Positions 1 to 9,990 of a DNA stretch of 51,680 nt are shown here, in pieces. This DNA comes from Gammaproteobacteria bacterium (GTDB lineage: Bacteria > Pseudomonadota > Gammaproteobacteria > Arenicellales > Poriferihabitantaceae): assembly GCA_026708585.1 (NCBI GenBank), contig JAPOUQ010000080.1, forward strand, positions 1 to 51,680, written 5' to 3'. The notes below the pieces were generated by a model. It saw nothing but the letters and a program-made list of their open reading frames with translations. It did no database searches and was not told the origin of the DNA. Every line of letters begins with the position of its first letter. Positions within the stretch are counted from its first letter, which is position 1. A program made the position numbers and the translations under genes.

Positions 1-51
1 TCCACCGAAAATCGGTGGATGAATGCACTTGTAGTGCCACTCGATTTTTTT
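1..51 (+). terminator. tandem hairpins with T-tract, possible terminator
   Basis: Bases 1-19 form a perfect inverted repeat (TCCACCGA, AAA, TCGGTGGA). A second small stem (GCACT, TGT, AGTGC) lies at 25-37, and a run of seven T starts at 45. This could end transcription of a gene left of the window. The T-run is eight bases from the second stem, which is weaker than a textbook intrinsic terminator. Confidence 0.3.
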
Positions 52-201
52 AATTGCAAATTATCAATAGGTTGGAACACTACATGTTAAACTTCGGATA
101 TGGCTGAAAAATCTTCATAATTTTATAGTTGACTATATGCAACATAGGAGTTATGCAGTTTGTTTAAAGGTGATACCTTTTACAGATCAAGAGGAGGAAT
201 A

Positions 202-360
202 ATGAACCAAAAAAAATCTAAAGTTGGCGATAAGTATAGCCAAATCATACAAAATTCAAGCGGATTAGATCTGGAAAATTATCGCATTCATAAGAAGATG
301 GAAGAAAATTTAAAAAAGATAGGGATTGAGAGACCCGTCCATGGACCAAAAAATTTCTGA
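202..360 (+). CDS. small hypothetical basic protein (52 aa)
   Basis: This open frame starts at an ATG preceded by a very good ribosome binding site, GAGGAGG at 191-197, four bases before the start. That is the main reason to think it is real. The product is lysine-rich and hydrophilic, with no signal peptide or membrane segment, and I recognise no family. A longer frame starting at TTG 160 is possible but lacks such a site. The gene stands alone: upstream is a possible terminator, and downstream is a non-coding gap of about 320 bases. A DNA- or RNA-binding or modulator role would be a guess from the charge only. Confidence 0.45.
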   Translation: MNQKKSKVGDKYSQIIQNSSGLDLENYRIHKKMEENLKKIGIERPVHGPKNF

Positions 361-682
361 CCCCGCCCATAACTATATTTTGACTTACAGATAAGTCAAT
401 CATGTGGTCATAATCTAAGGAGTAGTCTTCAATATGAAGGCCGTATTTGAGGGTTATTCTATGTAATACTTTATACCTTATGCTTGCGAATATACCAATG
501 GTTTAACTGTTAATCATGGAGTCAGTAATTACCCCAAACTATTCGCATAATCTTCACTTATTACAATCAACACAATCGATGGATGTCTATTTGTTCCAGA
601 TTTCTGGATCAGTTAAACGCTCCACACTAACAGGTATTTCAATCAATATCAGTCCTGAGTGAATTCATTTGAACTACAGAAA
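361..682. other. intergenic gap with two inverted repeats
   Basis: No convincing gene is visible. A perfect 8-bp inverted repeat (TTGACTTA, CAGA, TAAGTCAA) lies at 380-399, just after the small gene, and could be a weak transcription end, although no T-run follows. A second short palindrome (TCCAGA, TT, TCTGGA) is near 596-609. The rest is AT-rich. Confidence 0.3.
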
Positions 683-1264
683 TCAAATCACATCTCCTAT
701 GTTTTCTTCCAAAGCCTCCAGATTTCTTCGGATATTCAACATATGCGGATTCACCTTCAAAGCCTGTTTAAAAAATTTTACTGCCAATTTTGGCTTTTCC
801 TGTTTCAAGTAGATCAGTCCCTGTCCTGATAATGCTCCAAAATGACGAGGTTCCAAGGTTAAGGTTTTCTCCACATCTTGAGTTGAGAGATCGTATTCTT
901 CCATCAGATAATAAATCGTTGCACGCCGGTTCCACCCCTCAGCAAATTCAGGGTCAATCGAAATCACACGTGAATAGATACCAATAGCTTGCTCATAATC
1001 AGAACGTCGCATACTCACTTCTCCCTGCTCCATGAGATATTCAATTTCCTGATTTTCATGCTGATACCAGACGAACCAGATTTTCTGGATGATTATCTGG
1101 GCCTCATTGCTATCTTGAGTGGCCTGTAAGCGATCAAACAAAAGATCCAGTTGTGGGTCATTTTGGTCCGACATCAGAGAAGTTGTCAAGAAAAACAAAC
1201 TCAAGATAACGGCTTTATATATCAATCGCAAAACAGAACTCATGCATGTCCAAACTAGGCTCAT
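683..1264 (-). CDS. secreted tetratricopeptide repeat (TPR) protein
   Basis: The product has 193 residues. The N-terminus is a signal-peptide-like hydrophobic segment (about residues 12-30, ending TTSLMS), so the protein is probably periplasmic or membrane-tethered. From about residue 75 three consecutive TPR units follow (EQGEVSMRRSDYEQAIGIYS, a unit containing AEGWNRRATIYYLMEEYDLS, and HFGALSGQGLIYLKQEKPKL), each with the usual helix-turn-helix spacing of 34 residues. TPR proteins are scaffolds for protein-protein contacts, and no enzymatic domain is visible. The start could also be the internal Met at residue 8 (position 1243), which gives a more conventional signal peptide. It is a single gene, divergent from the AAA-ATPase gene. 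Confidence 0.75.
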   Translation of the reverse strand: MSLVWTCMSSVLRLIYKAVILSLFFLTTSLMSDQNDPQLDLLFDRLQATQDSNEAQIIIQKIWFVWYQHENQEIEYLMEQGEVSMRRSDYEQAIGIYSRVISIDPEFAEGWNRRATIYYLMEEYDLSTQDVEKTLTLEPRHFGALSGQGLIYLKQEKPKLAVKFFKQALKVNPHMLNIRRNLEALEENIGDVI

Positions 1265-1431
1265 AGCATCGCATAGGAACCATCATTCTGCAAGTTAAAT
1301 CATTCGGTTTTATAATAAGACTCAATTCAAGCAGACATAGACCCTTTGCAGGTTCAGTTTATTGGGATACAAACTTACAACCAATGAGGCATGATAGCTG
1401 TTTACCTACATTGTATTATGATAACCGGATT

Positions 1432-3027
1432 ATGAGTACACCGTTGCAGACAGAACGCCGCCTACTACCCACGGGCATTCAAACATTCCGACGACTTCGG
1501 GAGAAGGGTTGCTATTATGTAGATAAAACGCCTCTGATCCGGCAAATGATTGAAGAGGGTGATTTTTACTTCCTCTCGCGTCCCCGCCGTTTTGGTAAGA
1601 GTCTTCTGGTCAGTACACTGAAGGAGTTGTTCGAAGGGAACGAGCCGCTGTTCCAAGGTCTGGATATCCACCCGCACTGGGACTGGTCGGTTCAGTATCC
1701 GGTCGTTCGTCTGACCTTGGATGGGAAAGTCAGTACGCCTGAGTCTGTAGAGAAAAATGTACTCAATCAATTACATGATATTGAGTTGGCATTTGATCTG
1801 AAATCCTTGCCTCCGGTGACAGATTCTCCAAACCGGCTTCGGAGTATCCTATCTCATCTGCACCAAAAGACTGACCGACAGGTCGTAGTGCTAGTTGATG
1901 AATATGACAAGCCGGTTTTGGATGTACTGGAAGATGACGAGAAGGCCCGAGCAAATCGGGATAGCCTTCGGGAAATCTATAGCATTATTAAAAGTTCCGA
2001 AGACCATATCCGCTTTGTGTTCGTGACCGGTATTACGATGTTTTCCAAGACCAGTTTTTCTTCGGGTCTCAACAATCTCGATGATATCAGCTTGTACCCT
2101 CCTTTGGCATCGATTTGTGGATATACCGATCACGATCTCGATACGGTATTTGCTCTGGAACTGGAAGGACTGGATCGGGACAAGATTCGTACTTGGTATA
2201 ACGGTTATAACTGGCTCGGCGAGGAGAAGCTCTACAATCCCCACGACATTCTTCATCTGTTCAAGAAACGTGAATTTCGCGCACACTGGTTCAAATCCGG
2301 AGAGCCGGGTTATCTGTATCGGCTGTTGAACGAGAACAGAGTCAGTCCGATGCAATTGGAAAACCGTGTAGTGGATGCCGACTTTGTGACCAATTTCGAA
2401 CTCGGTGATTTCAGTCATGAGGCCTTGCTGCTCCAGTCTGGATATCTGACCATCAAAGCAAAGGAACAAAAAGGCACTCGTGTTTTATACCATCTGGATT
2501 ATCCGAATTTTGAGGTACAGAGTAGTTTCAATGCTGGGCTAGCGGAGCACTTGACCAAGCGCGGCAAGGAAGTAGCAGCGACCGGAGAGGATTTGATTCA
2601 GGCTCTGGGAGAAAATAACTTTTTGGCATTCAAGCAGAAGATTCAAACCATGCTTGATGGAATTCCCTATGCCTGGCCTTCCAGTGGTGATCTTAGTCAT
2701 TATGAAGCCTGGTATACGAGTTTGCTGTATATGAGTTTTCGCACCACACCGGTTGATCTGAAGGCAGAAGAAATGACCAGCCGTGGCCGTTCAGACCTGG
2801 TGATCCTGCATCAGAATCAGGTGTTTGTGCTGGAACTCAAGATGGTCAAAGGCAGTAAAAATATAGAGAGAAAGGTGAAAGAAGGCCTTGACGAAGCCAT
2901 TATGCAGATTCGTACAAAAGGCTATGCTGAAAAGTATCGAGACCTTGATCAACCCATTCACCTGATCGGAATGGTGTTTGGAGAGGAAAAACGGAATCTA
3001 CTGGATATTCGTGTAGAGAGTCTTTGA
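1432..3027 (+). CDS. AAA-ATPase-like / PD-(D/E)XK nuclease family protein
   Basis: The protein (531 aa from this start) has the architecture of the AAA-ATPase_like (PF09820) plus PDDEXK_9 (PF08011) family. The N-terminus has the family's opening LPTGIQTFRRLREKGCYYVDKT, shown here as the two pieces LPTGIQTFRRLREKG and CYYVDKT. It is followed by a Walker A-like FLSRPRRFGKSLLV and a Walker B-like VVLVDEYDKPVLD. Near the C-terminus, GRSDLVI and VFVLELKM resemble the D...E-x-K core of PD-(D/E)XK nucleases. Such proteins occur as multicopy accessory genes in many bacteria, and their function is not established. I chose ATG 1432 because the conserved opening begins a few residues later; an in-frame ATG at 1384 would add 16 residues. 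The upstream ribosome binding site is weak for both. Confidence 0.8.
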   Translation: MSTPLQTERRLLPTGIQTFRRLREKGCYYVDKTPLIRQMIEEGDFYFLSRPRRFGKSLLVSTLKELFEGNEPLFQGLDIHPHWDWSVQYPVVRLTLDGKVSTPESVEKNVLNQLHDIELAFDLKSLPPVTDSPNRLRSILSHLHQKTDRQVVVLVDEYDKPVLDVLEDDEKARANRDSLREIYSIIKSSEDHIRFVFVTGITMFSKTSFSSGLNNLDDISLYPPLASICGYTDHDLDTVFALELEGLDRDKIRTWYNGYNWLGEEKLYNPHDILHLFKKREFRAHWFKSGEPGYLYRLLNENRVSPMQLENRVVDADFVTNFELGDFSHEALLLQSGYLTIKAKEQKGTRVLYHLDYPNFEVQSSFNAGLAEHLTKRGKEVAATGEDLIQALGENNFLAFKQKIQTMLDGIPYAWPSSGDLSHYEAWYTSLLYMSFRTTPVDLKAEEMTSRGRSDLVILHQNQVFVLELKMVKGSKNIERKVKEGLDEAIMQIRTKGYAEKYRDLDQPIHLIGMVFGEEKRNLLDIRVESL

Positions 3028-3201
3028 CAATTTGATGGAATTTCAAATATGCACACTTCCAATCAAGTGGTCCTCTATTGAATGCAAGAACATAGATAGA
3101 ACCCCTATGAGTTTCTTAGCTGGTAGAGTCGTACTCAAATAGCCACTATTACGTAATATTAAAATTTAACTATTCAATCTACCAAGGACGATATATTAAA
3201 A

Positions 3202-5037
3202 ATGGATACCGGTGCACTCATACTCAATCTCCTAATCTATCTTGGTTCGTCTGTTGTTCTGGTTTCCGTGTTTGCCAGACTGGGTCTTGGTTCGGTCCTA
3301 GGCTATCTGTTTGCAGGAATGCTGATCGGCCCTTGGGGTCTCGGTTTTATTGACAATACCCATGATGTGCTCGAACTCTCTGAACTTGGTATCATGCTCT
3401 TGCTCTTTATCATTGGTTTGGAACTCGATCCGCGTAGATTGCTGGCAATGAGAAGGCCTATCGCTTTCTTTGGCGGATTTCAGGTGGGACTGAGTGCAAT
3501 ACTGATCGGGGGTGTTGTCATGCTACTGGGACTTAGCTGGCAAATTGCTGTGATCATCGGCTTGGCCATGGCTTTGTCTTCAACTGCCATGTCATTGCAA
3601 ATTATCAATGAACGAAATTTGCTCAAACGCCCAATCGGACAAGTCGGTTTTCCAGTCCTGCTGTTTCAGGATTTGCTGGTGGTTCCTGTCTTGGCATTGA
3701 TACCCTTCCTATCGGGCACCCAACTGGAATCTCAAGAAGTAAATAACCCTACAATGATGGGGTTAACCGTGATCAGTGCTTCTATTGGAATTTTTCTGGT
3801 CAGTCGCTATGCTTTGCACCATATCTTCCGATTTGTTGCTTCAACCCGCCTGCCTGAAATATTCACCGCATTATCACTGCTGTTGATTTTGGGCCTTTCT
3901 ACAATTATGTACAAATTGGGCCTTTCACTGGCATTGGGGGCTTTTCTAGCCGGCGTTATTCTTGCAGATTCAGAATACCGTCATGCCCTAAAGTCCGATA
4001 TTCAACCCTTTAAGGGACTACTGCTTGGATTATTTTTTATCTCTGTCGGAATGAATATGGATTTCGGATTACTGTTTGATAATCCGTTAATCATCGTAAC
4101 TGCTGCATTTGGCGTATTGATTATCAAGTCTGCTGTTCTTTATGTTCTTGCGATCATTACAAAATTGGATGTAAGCGAACGCCCTATGTTTTCGTTCCTG
4201 TTTTCACAAGGTGGTGAATTTGCTTTTGTACTATTTGCCTTTGCGGCAAGTTCAGGCGCATTAGAGCCAGACTTATCTTCCAAGCTGATCCTGGTTGTAA
4301 CCTTGACCATGATGATGACACCAATCCTGGTAATATTGAATGACAAACTAATTGAACCTCGTTATCAAAAGTTTGCTGAACAGAATCTCGAGATGGATGA
4401 GATTGATCATGAAAGCCGAGTGATTCTGGTCGGTTTCGGACGAGTAGGACAAATCATCGGTCGTATGTTACATGTAAACGGAATTGAACCAGTTGTGATC
4501 GAAAACGATCCCGATCACATTGAGCGAGTTCGGCGATTTGGGTATAAAACTTACTATGGCGATCTCTTCAAGCATGATGTGTTAAAAGCGGTGAACGCTG
4601 AACAGGCTGATATGATCATTTTGACCATGAACAATGCCGCAGTAACAAATCAGGCTGTAGAACTAATTCAGAATGGATACCCAGATTTACGCATCATCGC
4701 AAGAGCCAGAGACCGGGATCATGCTATAGATTTATTTAGCATGAACGTTAAGGAAGTAACGAGGGATACCTTCTACTCATCAGTCGAGATGGGTAAGCAA
4801 ATCTTGAATCACCTCGGGTTTCCAAAAGATCATATAGACACAATGGCTAATGCGTATGTAGAACGTGATATCGAAAAACTCATGAGGCAAGTTGACAATC
4901 GGGATGAAGAGAAAGAATTGATTTCAATCGCTTTGCATTCCCGTGAGCAACTTGAGAAAACCCTTGAACTGGACGATATAGTTGAAAAACAACTCGAACC
5001 TCAGGAACCAAAATCAAAACTCGAAAAACCAGATTAG
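3202..5037 (+). CDS. monovalent cation:proton antiporter, CPA2 family (KefB/KefC-like)
   Basis: The product is an inner-membrane antiporter of 611 aa. Residues 1-390 form about 12 hydrophobic helices with the CPA2 hallmarks GYLFAGMLIGPWGLG and LLLFIIGLELDPRRL. From about residue 405 a cytosolic RCK/TrkA-N domain begins with the Rossmann motif VILVGFGRVGQIIGRML, which in KefC-type proteins binds nucleotide and gates transport. The C-terminal 60 residues are acidic and polar. The family exchanges K+ or Na+ for H+. Glutathione gating as in true KefC cannot be judged from sequence, and no KefF/KefG-type ancillary gene is adjacent. The stop overlaps the convergent binding-protein gene by four bases, so the two genes share their 3' ends. 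Confidence 0.9.
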   Translation: MDTGALILNLLIYLGSSVVLVSVFARLGLGSVLGYLFAGMLIGPWGLGFIDNTHDVLELSELGIMLLLFIIGLELDPRRLLAMRRPIAFFGGFQVGLSAILIGGVVMLLGLSWQIAVIIGLAMALSSTAMSLQIINERNLLKRPIGQVGFPVLLFQDLLVVPVLALIPFLSGTQLESQEVNNPTMMGLTVISASIGIFLVSRYALHHIFRFVASTRLPEIFTALSLLLILGLSTIMYKLGLSLALGAFLAGVILADSEYRHALKSDIQPFKGLLLGLFFISVGMNMDFGLLFDNPLIIVTAAFGVLIIKSAVLYVLAIITKLDVSERPMFSFLFSQGGEFAFVLFAFAASSGALEPDLSSKLILVVTLTMMMTPILVILNDKLIEPRYQKFAEQNLEMDEIDHESRVILVGFGRVGQIIGRMLHVNGIEPVVIENDPDHIERVRRFGYKTYYGDLFKHDVLKAVNAEQADMIILTMNNAAVTNQAVELIQNGYPDLRIIARARDRDHAIDLFSMNVKEVTRDTFYSSVEMGKQILNHLGFPKDHIDTMANAYVERDIEKLMRQVDNRDEEKELISIALHSREQLEKTLELDDIVEKQLEPQEPKSKLEKPD

Positions 5038-5876
5038 TTGTCGGCATTGGCGTGAAATAACTGCTCTTCACCAATCCGGAATTCATTGATCATTTGTTGG
5101 CCTTTTTCCCCCGATAGCCACTCAATCAATGCTTGTGCGCCTTGGTAATTAGTGTTGTGGCGTTTGGGGCTTACTGCCATGACACTATACTGATTAAATA
5201 GTTTCGGATCCCCTTCGAACTGAATCTCAAGCGGAGAGCGCTCCTTCGTGTATAACCAAGTACCCCGATCTGTTAGTGTGTAGGCTCCAAGTTCTCCGGC
5301 AATTTGTAAGGTCTTGCCCATACCTTGACCGACTTCCCGATACCAGCTTCCTTCAGGAATCGAACCTGTCATCTGCCAGATTTGCAACTCTTTCTTATGG
5401 GTGCCGGAATCATCACCACGAGAAATAAACAAAACTCGATTGTCACGGATTTTCTGAAATACCTGGATAACCGATGAAACTCCGCTCATATCAATCCCCC
5501 CTTGGCTCTTTGTCGGCCCAACGATCACAAAATCGTTGTACATGAATTCCGTACGGTCAACGCCATATCCCTGTTTAACAAATTCGAGTTCAGCACTCTT
5601 TGCATGAACCATGACCACATCGACATCACCGGCCCTGCCAATCTGTAATGCTTTACCCGTCCCAGTTGCAATGATCTGGTATCGATAACCTGTATCTTTT
5701 TCAATTTCTGGAAAAAGATATTGGGTAAGCCCAGTATTTTCGGTGCTAGTAGTTGTTGCAATTTTTACGATTGGAGAGTCCCGATCGGCAGACCAAGAAT
5801 TTACCAATAGACAACAGGACAACACTGCAGTAAATGCCACCCATAGTGCTTTTCTTTGAATTCTCAGAAAACACAT
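5034..5876 (-). CDS. periplasmic tungstate/molybdate-type solute-binding protein (TupA-like)
   Basis: The 280-residue precursor begins with a signal peptide (basic start, hydrophobic core LWVAFTAVLSCCLLV, likely cleavage after NSWSA). The mature part has the TupA/PBP-like pattern: IATTTSTENTGL directly after the signal, then ATGTGKALQIGRAGDVDVV and VLFISRGDDSGTHKKELQIW. These are the oxyanion-binding segments of tungstate ABC binding proteins. TupA normally works with the permease TupB and ATPase TupC, but neither lies beside it here. The gene is alone, running toward the antiporter. Either its partners are elsewhere or it is an orphan. Tungstate as ligand is inferred from family resemblance. 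Confidence 0.82.
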   Translation of the reverse strand: MCFLRIQRKALWVAFTAVLSCCLLVNSWSADRDSPIVKIATTTSTENTGLTQYLFPEIEKDTGYRYQIIATGTGKALQIGRAGDVDVVMVHAKSAELEFVKQGYGVDRTEFMYNDFVIVGPTKSQGGIDMSGVSSVIQVFQKIRDNRVLFISRGDDSGTHKKELQIWQMTGSIPEGSWYREVGQGMGKTLQIAGELGAYTLTDRGTWLYTKERSPLEIQFEGDPKLFNQYSVMAVSPKRHNTNYQGAQALIEWLSGEKGQQMINEFRIGEEQLFHANADN

Positions 5877-6211
5877 ACTAGCTTTTTGGGTGAATGAAAT
5901 TCAGAACCTTTTTGTTTATAACCGAGATCCATGATAAATCCATCGTTCGGTATTTGAATAAAATGAGATTTTTTCAATCGAACTCAAATCAAGTCATTTA
6001 AATAAATATGGACGGTGGGCGCGAGCAAAGAGCACTTATAGGTCGAGTCAGAACAATTCAGCGAAATTGCGATAACAATTTCGAAGTATATCCGATGTCT
6101 AATTTCCTTAACTAAGTATGTGTGCATCTATATTTAGGAAGAAATCCCAATTTATGGCGGAGATAATGGTTTCAATATTGATATCTTCATGTATATATAC
6201 ATTCATTATCG
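5877..6211. other. intergenic gap between two minus-strand genes
   Basis: About 335 AT-rich bases. It should contain the promoter of the binding-protein gene on its left side and the end of the oxoprolinase transcript on its right. I see no strong hairpin, repeat or gene in it. Confidence 0.4.
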
Positions 6212-9200
6212 TCAAGATGAGGGAGCTCCAAATCCTCCTCCGCCCGGTGTTTCGATCACAAATATATCTCCCGATTCAAGTTCAATCGAGTCACTACCTG
6301 TCAATTGAGTGATTTTCGAATCAACATGTTCAACCCAATTGGACCCAACTTGTGCAGCTTGCCCACCATCAAGACCATAGGGAGGAACTTGACGGTGCCC
6401 AGAAATGATATTGACAGATACCGCCTCATTGAAACGAATTTTGCGAGTTACGCCATCTCCGCCATTGAATCGTCCCCGCCCACCAGAACCTTTGCGAATC
6501 TCGAACGATTCAACACGCACGGGAAATCGCCATTCAAGAACCTCAGGGTCAGTAAGGCGCGAATTGGTCATGTGAGTATGTACTGCATGAGTACCATGAT
6601 AATTAGCGCCAGCACCTGAACCCCCACAGACTGTTTCATAATACTGTATTCGATCATTACCCCAAATGAAATTATTCATGGTTCCCTGAGCTGCTGCAAC
6701 TGTACCTAGCGCACCAAACAGAGTATCGACAAGATATTGAGAAGTCTCTACATTGCCAGCAATGACCGCAGCGGGATGCTTCGGATTGATCATTGAATTC
6801 CTAGGGATAATGATCTCCAGAGGCTTGAGGCAACCTTCATTCAGTGGAATCTGGTCATTCACCAGACATCGAAAAACATATAGCACCGCTGCACGGACCA
6901 CCGCTGTAGGTGCATTGAAATTTCCCGGATGTTGATCGCTTGTACCCGTAAAATCAACAACTGCTCTTCGAGTCGAGTGGTCAACAGTGATCTTGACAGA
7001 AATTTGATGACCATCGTCCATGTAATAGGTGAACTGTCCGTCATTTAGAACATCCAGCACTCTTCGCACCGATTCTTCAGCATTATTTTGTACATGCTTC
7101 ATGTAAGCATGTACAGTTTTTACTCCGTACCAGTCAATCATACTAAGCAACTCTTGTGCCCCTTTCTCACAGGCAGCAAGTTGTGCCTTGAAATCGGCAA
7201 TATTCATATCCGGATTTCGGGCCGGCCATAACCCGCTTGCGAGTAGGTCACGCATCGACTGCTCCTTGAATTCCCCATTCTCAACCAGTTTTTCATTGTC
7301 GATGACCACTCCTTCTTCTTCAATATGGGTTGAATCAGCAGGTGCAGAGCCCGGGGATTTACCACCAATGTCTGCATGATGTCCTCGTGATGCTGTAAAG
7401 AACAGCAACTCTGCTTGTTTGGAAAAAACTGGGCGAATGATGGTGACATCCGGCAAATGTGTACCTCCGTTGTAAGGCGCATTTAGAATATAAGCATCAC
7501 CTGGTTGCATCTGGCTGAATCGTTCACGAATTACAGTCTTGATACTTTCAGACATTGAGCCAAGGTGAACCGGCATGTGAGGAGCATTCGCTACCAATGC
7601 GCCTTCCGGATCGAAAATTGCACAAGAGAAGTCTAGTCGCTCTTTGATATTGACCGAAACTGCGGTATTCTCAAGCACAGAGCCCATTTGCTCAGCAATT
7701 GACATAAACAGATTGTTGAACACTTCAAGCATAACCGGATCTACATCAGTGCCAATTGCGACTGATTCCTTGCGCGGGAGGTAACGTTCAATCAAGAGAT
7801 TTTTCGTCTCATCCAATGTCGCCTGCCATCCTGGTTCAATACTGAGTGTTCCAGTTGATTCGAGTATCACTGATGGTCCCTGAATCGTATATCCCGAAAA
7901 AAGTGCTTCCCGCTCAAAAAACGGTGTCTTGTGCCACTCGCCATCCATATAACAATATCTCTCAGTAATTGGTTTTACTGTTTGTATAGAATCTGGTGGT
8001 TCGATTCTTTTCCGGTTAGTTACAACAGATCGAGCTTTACTCATGGCTTCGACCTGAATGGATTCGACAATCAACTCTTTATCGGGAGATATAAATCCAA
8101 AACGCATTCGATGGACCTTCTCAAACTGACTCTGTATGTGTTCAAGCGGCGCGTACTCGATGGGGAAAGAAGTATCTGAGCCCTCGTATCGCACATGCAG
8201 TTGTATTCTGTAGTCAGTATTTTTCTGGATGATTTGCGAAACTTGCTTAGCAAGTGATTCATCACAGTCTGATTTGAGCTCATCAACTGTATCTGTGAGC
8301 TCTTGAACGAGATCTTCCGTTAATCTCTCTTCAATAGCAAGCTGACGGTCGACCACTGTGTCAGCTAGGCCCATACCATACGCTGACAAGATGCCCGAAA
8401 ATTTATGTACCAGAATTCTGTTCATACCGAGCGCGTCGGCAACCATACAGGCATGTTGGCCCCCGGCTCCGCCAAAACAGCAGAGAGTGTAGCGGGTCAC
8501 ATCATATCCTCGTTGAACGGAAATTTTCTTGATCGCATTGCTCATGTTACCCACAGCGACCGCCAGAAAACCAGAGGCAACTTCTTCGGGTGATCGAATA
8601 TCGTCGGTTTGTTGTCGGATTGTTTTGGAAAGTTCTGTAAATTGATTGCGTACTTCAACCGCATCAATTGGCTGATCACCCATCTCGCCAAACACACATG
8701 GAAAGAGATCTGGCTGCAGTTTACCGATCATGACATTGCAATCGGTTATGGTCAGCGGTCCATTATTGCGGTAGCAGACTGGGCCAGGGTGGGCACCTGC
8801 CGAATCCGGACCCACTCGGTAGCGAGCACCGTCGAAATGCAAGATAGAACCACCTCCAGCTGCTACGGTATGTATCATCATCATGGGAGCCCTAAGTCTA
8901 ACTCCGGCAACTTCGGTTTCATAGGACTTCTCAAACTCACCGTTATAATGGCTGACATCAGTTGAGGTTCCGCCCATATCAAACCCGATCACTTCATTGA
9001 ATCCTGCCGCCTCGCTGATGCGAGCCATACCCACAACCCCTCCAGCCGGACCAGAGAGAATCGCATCCTTGCCATAAAAGAAGCGTGCATCGGCAAGTCC
9101 TCCATTCGAACGCATCAATTTCAACTTCCCAGATGGAATATCAGACCCTCCTAACTGACCAGCAACTTCAGTCACATATTGCCGAATAACCGGTGAAAGA

Positions 9201-9853
9201 TAGGCATCAACAACGGTTGTATCACCACGTGGTACATATTTCATCAGCGGGCTTACCTGATGACTGACCGAAATTTGTGTATATCCGATAGACTTAGCTA
9301 TCTCCTGAAGCAAATCTTCGTGTAACGTATATCGATAACCATGCATTAGTACGATCGCAACTGAGCGAATGCCTTCGTGAAAGTAACGTTCCATCCCCAA
9401 ACAAGCTGCTTCTTCATCCAGAGGTTCAATGACTTTCCCATGGGCATCGAGACGCTCATTTACTTCAAGAACATCGCAATACAGCATTTCGGGTAACTGG
9501 ATATCGAGCGCAAACAAATCTGGGCGGGTTTGATAGCCAATCCGAAGTTGGTCTCGAAAACCACGGGTGGTCACCAGCAGGGTGGAGTCTCCAGTTCTTT
9601 CAAGCAGGGCATTGGTCGCAACTGTTGTACCCATTTTTACAGCAGAAATTTGCTGAATTGGCAACTGATCTTCGACCGGTATTTTCAGGATATTCCGAAT
9701 ACCTTGAATCGCCGCATCTCGATACCCAGGACTTTCGGAAAGTAGCTTGTGGGTGAGCATCTCTCCGTCTGGCTGAAGTGCAACAATGTCGGTGAAAGTG
9801 CCACCTCGATCAACCCAGAATTCCCACTTGTTATTCAATTTCACAAGAGTCAC
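6212..9853 (-). CDS. fused hydantoinase/5-oxoprolinase (HyuA-HyuB type)
   Basis: This 1213-residue protein combines both halves of the ATP-dependent oxoprolinase/hydantoinase family, the arrangement of eukaryotic 5-oxoprolinase (EC 3.5.2.9), which opens 5-oxo-L-proline to glutamate. The HyuA half (about residues 10-680) has [12 protein letters not shown] at its start, [17 protein letters not shown], the segment [12 protein letters not shown], and [19 protein letters not shown]. The HyuB half begins near residue 700 ([20 protein letters not shown]) and ends in a glycine-rich [12 protein letters not shown] tail, typical of the family. It is cytosolic and about the full family length, so it appears intact. 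It stands alone on its strand. Hydantoins or N-methylhydantoin are alternative substrates, but the fused form and the motifs favour 5-oxoproline. Confidence 0.88.
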   Translation of the reverse strand: MTLVKLNNKWEFWVDRGGTFTDIVALQPDGEMLTHKLLSESPGYRDAAIQGIRNILKIPVEDQLPIQQISAVKMGTTVATNALLERTGDSTLLVTTRGFRDQLRIGYQTRPDLFALDIQLPEMLYCDVLEVNERLDAHGKVIEPLDEEAACLGMERYFHEGIRSVAIVLMHGYRYTLHEDLLQEIAKSIGYTQISVSHQVSPLMKYVPRGDTTVVDAYLSPVIRQYVTEVAGQLGGSDIPSGKLKLMRSNGGLADARFFYGKDAILSGPAGGVVGMARISEAAGFNEVIGFDMGGTSTDVSHYNGEFEKSYETEVAGVRLRAPMMMIHTVAAGGGSILHFDGARYRVGPDSAGAHPGPVCYRNNGPLTITDCNVMIGKLQPDLFPCVFGEMGDQPIDAVEVRNQFTELSKTIRQQTDDIRSPEEVASGFLAVAVGNMSNAIKKISVQRGYDVTRYTLCCFGGAGGQHACMVADALGMNRILVHKFSGILSAYGMGLADTVVDRQLAIEERLTEDLVQELTDTVDELKSDCDESLAKQVSQIIQKNTDYRIQLHVRYEGSDTSFPIEYAPLEHIQSQFEKVHRMRFGFISPDKELIVESIQVEAMSKARSVVTNRKRIEPPDSIQTVKPITERYCYMDGEWHKTPFFEREALFSGYTIQGPSVILESTGTLSIEPGWQATLDETKNLLIERYLPRKESVAIGTDVDPVMLEVFNNLFMSIAEQMGSVLENTAVSVNIKERLDFSCAIFDPEGALVANAPHMPVHLGSMSESIKTVIRERFSQMQPGDAYILNAPYNGGTHLPDVTIIRPVFSKQAELLFFTASRGHHADIGGKSPGSAPADSTHIEEEGVVIDNEKLVENGEFKEQSMRDLLASGLWPARNPDMNIADFKAQLAACEKGAQELLSMIDWYGVKTVHAYMKHVQNNAEESVRRVLDVLNDGQFTYYMDDGHQISVKITVDHSTRRAVVDFTGTSDQHPGNFNAPTAVVRAAVLYVFRCLVNDQIPLNEGCLKPLEIIIPRNSMINPKHPAAVIAGNVETSQYLVDTLFGALGTVAAAQGTMNNFIWGNDRIQYYETVCGGSGAGANYHGTHAVHTHMTNSRLTDPEVLEWRFPVRVESFEIRKGSGGRGRFNGGDGVTRKIRFNEAVSVNIISGHRQVPPYGLDGGQAAQVGSNWVEHVDSKITQLTGSDSIELESGDIFVIETPGGGGFGAPSS

Positions 9854-9990
9854 TATTTCGGGTTAAGGATAGAATATGTAGGTTAGGATGAAGGAGTTGA
9901 AAGTATCTGGTTAGTATATACGTTAACCCAACAGAATCAGACGAAACACCGATTAATAATGGGGGTTGACTTTTCAAACTGGTCCACCAT

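Noticed and set aside
6118-6312. Plus-strand frame at the oxoprolinase 3' end
   Set aside because: Half of it lies antisense to the conserved C-terminus of the oxoprolinase gene, and it has no ribosome binding site.
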